From Chitinilyticum piscinae (lineage in GTDB: Bacteria; Pseudomonadota; Gammaproteobacteria; Burkholderiales; Chitinibacteraceae), in NCBI RefSeq assembly GCF_015223195.1, contig NZ_JADFUA010000010.1, positions 1 through 64,000 on the forward strand: a stretch of 64,000 nucleotides of DNA, given 5' to 3'. Below the pieces are notes generated by a model, which did not search any database, had not been told where the DNA came from, and saw nothing but the letters and a program-made list of their open reading frames with translations. Position 1 is the first letter of the stretch; each line of letters opens with the position of its first letter. Of this stretch, positions 59,238 to 64,000 are shown one piece after another. A program made the translations under genes and the position numbers.

Positions 59238-61181
59238 ATGATGAAGATGTTCCGTCTGGCTGCACTGCCGGCAGCCATGCTTGTTTCCTACGCACATGCC
59301 TATCCGCAATGGGTCGAAGGCAATACCTATAACGCAGGCACTTACGTGACCTATCTGGGTACCGACTATCAGGCTCTGGTGACTCACACCGCCTATGTCG
59401 GCACCGGCTGGAATCCGAAAGACTCGCCGACGCTGTGGAAATCGGTTGGCACTTCGACAGCCACCCCGACTCCGACCGCTACCCCGACCCCGACCGCTAC
59501 ACCGACTCCGACAGCCACCCCGACACCGACTGCGACCCCAACTCCAAGCACCGGTTGCTATCAGGGCTGGAACAGTGCGACCGCCTATGCAGGAGGCGCC
59601 CAAGTCACCTTCAACGGCCGCAACTATCAGGCCAAATGGTGGACTCAAGGTGACGATCCAAGCAAATCTGGCGAATGGGGCGTATGGAAAGATCTAGGTG
59701 CCTGCGGCGGCACCCCGACAATCGCCCCCACCCCCATTGACGATTGCAAGTATCTGCAACAGTTCAACCCGAATGTTTGCGGCACTCCGACGCCGACTGC
59801 TACTCCGACGCCGACTGCTACTCCGACGCCGACTGCTACTCCGACGCCGACTGCTACTCCGACGCCGACTGCCCCCCCGACTCCGACTGCTACTCCGACC
59901 CCGACTCCGGTAACTGGCGATTCCGCAGCAGCCCCGACTTCCAAGCAAGTCGGCTCCTACTTTGCCCAGTGGGGTGTTTACGGCCGTGACTACCAGGTAG
60001 CCGACATCGTCAGCAGCGGCTCTGCCGACAAGCTCACCTTCATCAACTACGCCTTCGGCAACATCTACGCCAAGAACGGTGGTTATGAATGCGGCATCGT
60101 GAACAAGGCCGAAAGCGGCGATGGCACCGGTGGTGACGCCTGGGCTGACTTCGGTCTGACGGCCAAGCGCCGCGTTGATCCGTCCGACACCATCAAGTGG
60201 GACGACAAGCTGGCCGGCAACTTCCGCGAACTGAAGGCGCTGAAGGCCAAGTATCCGAATATCAAGGTCTTTATCTCGCTCGGCGGCTGGTCGTGGTCCA
60301 AGTACTTCTCGGCGGCGTCGGCAACCGACGCACTGCGCAAGCAACTGGTGGCTTCGTGTATCGACACCTACATCAAGGGTAACCTGCCGGTGATCGATGG
60401 CCGCGGTGGCGCTGGCGCTGCTGCCGGCATCTTCGACGGTATCGACATCGACTGGGAATTCGTAGGCGTTCAGGGTATCGGCTACAACACCGTTGATCCG
60501 GTCAACGACAAGGCCAACCACGTTGCGCTGATGCAGGAATTCCGCAAGCAGCTCGACGCGCTCTCCGCCTCGACCGGCAAGCCCTACCTGCTGACCGAAG
60601 CCATTGGTGTCGGCTACGACAAGATCGCCGCGACCGACCCGGCCGCCTACATCAAGACGCTGAACTGGCTGAACCTGATGTCCTACGACTATCAAGGCGG
60701 CTGGGATGCCAAGGGCCCGACCGATCACCAGGCCAATCTGTATGACGATCCGGCCAGCCCGCGTTACGGCAAGGCAGGTTATGTCAGCACTGATGGTGCC
60801 GTGAAGGCTCTGGTAGCTGCTGGCGTACCGAAGAACAAGATGGTAGTCGGCATTCCGTTCTACGGCCGCGGCTGGACTGGCGTTGCCAATGCCAACAACG
60901 GTCTGTACCAGGTAGCCACCGATGCGGCAACAGGCTCCTACGAGAAGGGCATCGAAGACTACAAGGTCATCAAAAACCGCGCCGGTACTGTTTACTACCA
61001 GGGCGGCCAGTCCTACAAGTATGACGGCAGCACCTTCTGGACTTACGACACCCCGCAAACCATCGCGACCAAGGTGAAGTATGTGAAGGACAACGGCATG
61101 GCCGGGGTGATGAGCTGGGAACTCAGCGGCGACACCACCACTGGCGAGCTGATGACCGAAATGGGCAAGGTCAAGCAGTAA
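59238..61181 (+). CDS. Secreted GH18 chitinase with two chitin-binding domains
   Basis: 647 aa. A signal peptide (about 1-21) is followed by two CBM5/12-type chitin-binding domains (about 22-73, PQWVEGNTYNAGTYVTYLGTDYQ; and about 110-155, QGWNSATAYAGGAQVTFNGRNYQA), each bounded by Thr-Pro-rich linkers, then the GH18 catalytic domain (about 235-647). The catalytic motif is D400-G-I-D403-I-D405-W-E407, with Glu407 the proton donor. SLGGWSWS and the closing MSWELSGDTTTGELM complete the barrel. It should cleave chitin outside the cell. AGAGG precedes the tandem ATG codons, and an intrinsic terminator follows. Confidence 0.95.
   Translation: MMKMFRLAALPAAMLVSYAHAYPQWVEGNTYNAGTYVTYLGTDYQALVTHTAYVGTGWNPKDSPTLWKSVGTSTATPTPTATPTPTATPTPTATPTPTATPTPSTGCYQGWNSATAYAGGAQVTFNGRNYQAKWWTQGDDPSKSGEWGVWKDLGACGGTPTIAPTPIDDCKYLQQFNPNVCGTPTPTATPTPTATPTPTATPTPTATPTPTAPPTPTATPTPTPVTGDSAAAPTSKQVGSYFAQWGVYGRDYQVADIVSSGSADKLTFINYAFGNIYAKNGGYECGIVNKAESGDGTGGDAWADFGLTAKRRVDPSDTIKWDDKLAGNFRELKALKAKYPNIKVFISLGGWSWSKYFSAASATDALRKQLVASCIDTYIKGNLPVIDGRGGAGAAAGIFDGIDIDWEFVGVQGIGYNTVDPVNDKANHVALMQEFRKQLDALSASTGKPYLLTEAIGVGYDKIAATDPAAYIKTLNWLNLMSYDYQGGWDAKGPTDHQANLYDDPASPRYGKAGYVSTDGAVKALVAAGVPKNKMVVGIPFYGRGWTGVANANNGLYQVATDAATGSYEKGIEDYKVIKNRAGTVYYQGGQSYKYDGSTFWTYDTPQTIATKVKYVKDNGMAGVMSWELSGDTTTGELMTEMGKVKQ
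59784..59910 (+). repeat. 18-bp tandem repeat encoding a Thr-Pro linker
   Basis: The unit ACTCCGACGCCGACTGCT is present as four perfect copies (59784-59855), one copy with a single change (59856-59873) and two worn copies after that. The change creates a run of seven C at 59872-59878. The unit encodes six residues (TPTPTA), so gain or loss of copies keeps frame. The first linker (about 59455-59550) encodes the same peptide but with varied codons. Confidence 0.9.
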
Positions 61182-61206
61182 CCAACTCCCACTGCAAGAC
61201 CAATGC

Positions 61207-61235
61207 AAACCCTCCCGGAAACGGGAGGGTTTTTT
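61207..61235 (+). terminator. Intrinsic terminator of the chitinase
   Basis: AACCCTCCCG (61208-61217) pairs with CGGGAGGGTT (61222-61231) over GAAA, followed by TTTT and C. Confidence 0.9.
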
Positions 61236-61374
61236 CATTCACGGCTCGCCCAGAAAGACCCAGAACTCACGCGGGCAAGCACATGACCTTGCCGAAACGG
61301 GAGCCACTCACAAGATACTCATGGATGGATATTTACAAAGTCATTGCTATGGTTAGCGTACACGGCCATACCCG

Positions 61375-62160
61375 TTAACCACCTGCTCCCGCATAGCGCC
61401 GCATCCCTGCCCGCCACAGCCACATCAAGAGCAGCACGCTGCCACCGGCGATCAGCGTCATCACCCCGAGCACCGGCAGCAGTGGCTGGCCTTTCAGCAG
61501 CACCTGACACGGCCACCAGACGATGCCGGACAGCGGCAGCAGCATGAAGGCACCGCGCGCGATGCGCGGGAATAGTTCGAAGGGGTAGCGCGACATGTCG
61601 GTCAACTTGCCCACGGTGTGAAACACCGGGAAGTACTCGCCGAGAAAGAAGCAGCTGGCAATCGCCATCTGGTTGATCGCGTTCAGGACGATGGCCGCCA
61701 GGGGCAGCAATAGCGCCATTTGCAGCACGAAGGCGACATCGAACACGCCCGGCAGGTTGGCCAGCGCAAAGCCGCAGAAGGAAAGCCCCGTCGCCGCCAC
61801 CACCAGCCCCTGTGGGTGGAAGCGCTCCAGCACCAGCATCTGCAGCGGGTGCACCGGCCGCAGGTAGTAGCGGATGAAGTTGCCGTTCTTCAGCCAGGCT
61901 TCCAGCATGTACATCGCATTGCAGCAGCTGCTTTCGAACACGTAGGCGAGGAACATGAAGCCCTGCATGAACAGCAGCTCGTAGCGTGAATAGCCGGCAA
62001 TGCTGCCGCCTTGCCCCAGCATCAGGTACAGCGTCGCGCCGCTGGCGAGCGAAGTAAAAAACATGCCGGCGATGATCAGGCCGAAGTCCGCGCGGTTTTC
62101 CAGCTTGATCTTGCAATCGGCCAGGGCCATGCGCCACCAGGCGCTGAGAAAGGGGGTCAT
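61375..62160 (-). CDS. ABC-2 family export permease (second permease of operon)
   Basis: 261 aa, six hydrophobic helices. MTPFLSAWWRMALADCKIKLENRADFG and LEAWLKNGNFIRYYLRPVHPLQ are typical of the ABC2_membrane_6 family, which usually occurs as two permease genes with one ATPase. The start lies 2 nt after the lipocalin-like gene's stop. It is the last gene of the minus-strand operon. The substrate is unknown. Confidence 0.85.
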   Translation of the reverse strand: MTPFLSAWWRMALADCKIKLENRADFGLIIAGMFFTSLASGATLYLMLGQGGSIAGYSRYELLFMQGFMFLAYVFESSCCNAMYMLEAWLKNGNFIRYYLRPVHPLQMLVLERFHPQGLVVAATGLSFCGFALANLPGVFDVAFVLQMALLLPLAAIVLNAINQMAIASCFFLGEYFPVFHTVGKLTDMSRYPFELFPRIARGAFMLLPLSGIVWWPCQVLLKGQPLLPVLGVMTLIAGGSVLLLMWLWRAGMRRYAGAGG

Positions 62161-62162
62161 GC

Positions 62163-62516
62163 TCAGTCCGCCACCTTTTCCCAGATTTCGTGCTCCACCT
62201 GCACGCCATTCTCGGTGCGCTTGTTGTGCCACAGGCCGTCGATGAATTCGTAGCGGAAGGTGTATTGCTGGCCTTCCGGTACCGGCCAGGTGGTCATGGC
62301 CGGGGTTTCGACGTAGTCGGCTTCATCGAAGCGGTAACTGCCGCTGGCGGCAGAGTAGAACTTGCCATCCTGCAGTGTGAGGAAGCTGAAGCCCTGCTGC
62401 GAGATCACCTTGCGCGATTGCAGGCGGCTCATGTCGTACGGGGTGACCGGCTGGCCGTGCTCGCCGAATTCGCCGCTGCGCAGTTGCCAGGTGCCGAGGA
62501 AGGGATTGCTGCTCAT
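62163..62516 (-). CDS. Lipocalin-like small protein within the ABC operon
   Basis: 117 aa with an AGGAG ribosome binding site and no signal peptide. It begins NPFLGTWQL and ends with VEHEIWEKVAD, a G-T-W start and closing strand like lipocalin-fold ligand binders; the middle is predicted beta. I am unsure of the family. It lies between the GNAT gene and the second ABC permease, both closely spaced, so it is co-expressed and may bind the exported compound. Confidence 0.6.
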   Translation of the reverse strand: MSSNPFLGTWQLRSGEFGEHGQPVTPYDMSRLQSRKVISQQGFSFLTLQDGKFYSAASGSYRFDEADYVETPAMTTWPVPEGQQYTFRYEFIDGLWHNKRTENGVQVEHEIWEKVAD

Positions 62517-62578
62517 TACATTACTCCTGAGTGTATAAGGCGCTAGCCATTTTCAGTGTTGACCTGTGAGGCAATACC

Positions 62579-63016
62579 TCAAGGCTCCTTGGTGAAGTCG
62601 AGTGCATCGGGGTTGCTGCGTACCATAAAGCGCTCCGGCGTAGGGTAGGTGGCAAAGCCCAGCGAGTGGTAGACCGCCGGCGTGCCGGTGAGCAGGTAGC
62701 AGTTCACTACACCGGCAATGCGCGGGTGCGCCAGCAGCGCGGCAATCATGCGCCGTGCAAGCCCCTGCCCACGCTGCGCTTTGGCGACATACACGTCGGC
62801 CAGATAGGCAAAACGCACCGTGTCGCTGAGCACGCGCGCGTAGCCGACCTGCTCGCCGCCGAGAAACGCGGCGATGACGACGGTCGAGGCCTGCGCGCCC
62901 TGCTCGACATGGGCGCGCGTGATGCCCGGCGACCAGTAGCTGCCGGCCAGCCAGCCGGTGACACGCTCCCAGTCGACGCGCGCCAAGTCAAAGGAGAATT
63001 CGACATCGTTCATCAT
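62579..63016 (-). CDS. GNAT-family acetyltransferase
   Basis: 145 aa. The acetyl-CoA loop is in YVAKAQRGQGLARRMIAALL (Q/R-x-x-G-x-G/A), followed by NCYLLTGTPAVYHSLGFATY and MVRSNP, typical of GNAT N-acetyltransferases. The start is ATGATG overlapping the first ABC permease's stop; either ATG can be used. Target is unknown; the context suggests it may modify the substrate of the ABC exporter. Confidence 0.85.
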   Translation of the reverse strand: MMNDVEFSFDLARVDWERVTGWLAGSYWSPGITRAHVEQGAQASTVVIAAFLGGEQVGYARVLSDTVRFAYLADVYVAKAQRGQGLARRMIAALLAHPRIAGVVNCYLLTGTPAVYHSLGFATYPTPERFMVRSNPDALDFTKEP

Positions 63017-63798
63017 CAGGCTCCAAACACCACCAACTTGCGCTGCACCTGCTGGCTGGCCAGATGGGCAAACAGCATGAAGGCCAGCGCCCAGCTCGCC
63101 TGAATCAGCAGTGATTCGAGTCCGTGCAGCTGGCCGGTGAGGTAGGCAACCGGGGTATTAAAGAAGTGCGCGAAGGGCAGCACGTGCAGCAGTGTTTGAG
63201 CCGTTGGCGGGAAGAAGGCCAGCGGAATCAGCGCGCCGCCGAGGAACTGCACCACAGCATCCTTGCTGGCGATGATGCCCCACAGGTCGGTGGCCAGAAA
63301 TCCGGCCAGCCCGACGATAAAGGCTAGGCAATACAGCAGCACGAAGCTGCAGGCCAGCGACGCCAGCGCCAGCGGCCAGCTGGACGGCGCCAGATTCAGT
63401 CCTGCCCACCACAAAAACAGCGCAAAAGCTGGCAGCATGTACAGCGCCTTGGCTGCCACCGCCCCCAGCGCCATCGCACCGTGGCGCAGAGCCAGATTCA
63501 TCGGCTGGGTGAGCTGGCTGGCGACTTCGCCGGAACGAATCTCGCGCGCCAGCCGCCAGTCAGCCGGCGTGGTGATGATGGCGAACAGCGTCTGCGCGGT
63601 GGCGACGTGCGTCAGCGCGGTGGCGAAATCCAGCCCGGCGCGGCTCGGGTCGTTCAGATACAGCCCGCGCCACAGCCAGTACAGCAGCCACATGCCCAGC
63701 AGATAGCCGACGCAGATGATCAGCCGGCCCTTGCGGTCGGTGGCGGTGACGCGGCCATTGGCCAGCGCCAACTGATAGCAGGCGCGCAGCGTGCTCAT
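63016..63798 (-). CDS. ABC-2 family export permease (first permease of operon)
   Basis: 260 aa, six hydrophobic helices. MSTLRACYQLALANGRVTATDRKGRLI and REIRSGEVASQLTQPMN resemble the ABC2_membrane_6 family. Its ATG overlaps the ATPase stop (ATGA), so the ATPase and permease are translationally coupled. It presumably forms a heterodimer with the permease at 61375-62160. Confidence 0.85.
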   Translation of the reverse strand: MSTLRACYQLALANGRVTATDRKGRLIICVGYLLGMWLLYWLWRGLYLNDPSRAGLDFATALTHVATAQTLFAIITTPADWRLAREIRSGEVASQLTQPMNLALRHGAMALGAVAAKALYMLPAFALFLWWAGLNLAPSSWPLALASLACSFVLLYCLAFIVGLAGFLATDLWGIIASKDAVVQFLGGALIPLAFFPPTAQTLLHVLPFAHFFNTPVAYLTGQLHGLESLLIQASWALAFMLFAHLASQQVQRKLVVFGA

Positions 63799-64000
63799 GC
63801 GGCCTCCCGCGCGCCGACCTTGCCTGCCAGATAGAAGCCGTGCAGCAGGTCTTCCAGGCTTTGCTCGACCGGCTTGATGTCGTGAATGGCAAACGGAGCG
63901 AGCAGCTGCAGCAGCTCGGGCAGCGGCAGGCGCTCGTCGCGCGCCACTTCCAGCCAGTCGCCGTTGTGGCGCACCGCCAGCCCGGCGGGATGACCAGCCA
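63795..64000 (-). CDS. ABC transporter ATP-binding protein (C-terminal part)
   Basis: Only the last 68 codons are in the window. Read on the minus strand they give an end ...LAPFAIHDIKPVEQSLEDLLHGFYLAG-KVGAREAA, followed by TGA at 63795-63797. The D-I-x-P-V-E-x-S-L-E-D pattern is the usual tail of NatA-type export ATPases. The ATP-binding motifs lie outside the window. It is the first known gene of the operon. Confidence 0.8.
   Translation of the reverse strand, partial: AGHPAGLAVRHNGDWLEVARDERLPLPELLQLLAPFAIHDIKPVEQSLEDLLHGFYLAGKVGAREAA

Noticed and set aside
59455-59930. Possible CRISPR or minisatellite array in the chitinase gene
   Set aside because: The repeats are contiguous without spacers, in frame, and encode Thr-Pro linkers between domains.
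59694-61238. A 514-codon open frame on the minus strand opposite the chitinase
   Set aside because: It mirrors the chitinase coding sequence, its start of the protein is repeats of Arg/Ser from the opposite Thr-Pro repeats, and no ribosome binding site or known family appears.
61319-62209. A 296-codon minus-strand frame overlapping the ABC permease
   Set aside because: It is another frame of the same strand over the permease, which has clear membrane helices and family features; this one lacks both.

Overview
The window is GC-rich, densely coding chromosomal DNA from a betaproteobacterium, most likely order Neisseriales and plausibly a chitin-degrading genus of the Chitinibacteraceae/Chitinimonas type. 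The reasons are the gene orders pcnB-folK-panB-panC and dacA-(dat)-ybeD-lipB-lipA, a PanC with the [12 protein letters not shown] variant I associate with Neisseriales, and a secreted two-CBM GH18 chitinase. This placement is inference. I see no rRNA, tRNA, CRISPR array, integrase, transposase or phage gene. The region reads as stable chromosome with a few accessory patches.

Layout. 0.3-3.1 kb: an MFS exporter and an exported C92-type (YiiX-like) cysteine peptidase. 3.2-9.8 kb, minus strand: an operon of a periplasmic sugar-type binding protein, an OmpR-family regulator and a sensor kinase, then a 1019-aa PAS-GGDEF-EAL protein. 10-15 kb: a RhtB exporter, then pcnB-folK-panB-transglutaminase-panC. 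15-22.8 kb: PhzF, an exported Ntn hydrolase divergent from dacA, then dat-ybeD-lipB-lipA and an AraC/LysE pair. 22.9-31.7 kb is the accessory patch: an exported Tudor/Agenet-like protein, a run of poorly known genes (DUF4375-like, two unknowns, two DUF6882-like paralogues), a diguanylate cyclase, and a SUKH-type gene beside photolyase. 31.8-35.8 kb: yqgE-ruvX-pyrB-pyrC' (a non-catalytic dihydroorotase) and a small 3'-5' exonuclease.

35.9-44.5 kb is a full aa3-type cytochrome c oxidase locus: coxB with a fused cytochrome c, coxA, a 30-aa assembly peptide, ctaG, DUF2970, coxC, DUF2909, surf1, an accessory gene, ctaA and ctaB. Next to it (44.5-46.4 kb, minus) is a hemerythrin/DUF2249/NnrS-like cluster preceded by a near-consensus FNR-type operator. 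It presumably handles nitric oxide or low oxygen, so aerobic respiration and its stress response sit side by side. 46.5-54.2 kb: an RND efflux pair, a Cache-type chemoreceptor, an AI-2E-family membrane protein and a small unknown. 54.4-61.2 kb: glmS, katG and the chitinase, which share an amino-sugar theme (glmS and chitinase) together with peroxide defence. 61.4-64 kb, minus: an ABC-2 exporter operon with a GNAT and a lipocalin-like gene between its permeases, cut by the window end inside the ATPase.

The most unusual items are the cluster of immunity-like families at 23.7-28.2 kb, the pseudo-dihydroorotase, the binding protein/two-component operon, the operator in front of hemerythrin, and a short ATACCC/GGGTAT motif that recurs in intergenic gaps throughout the window.
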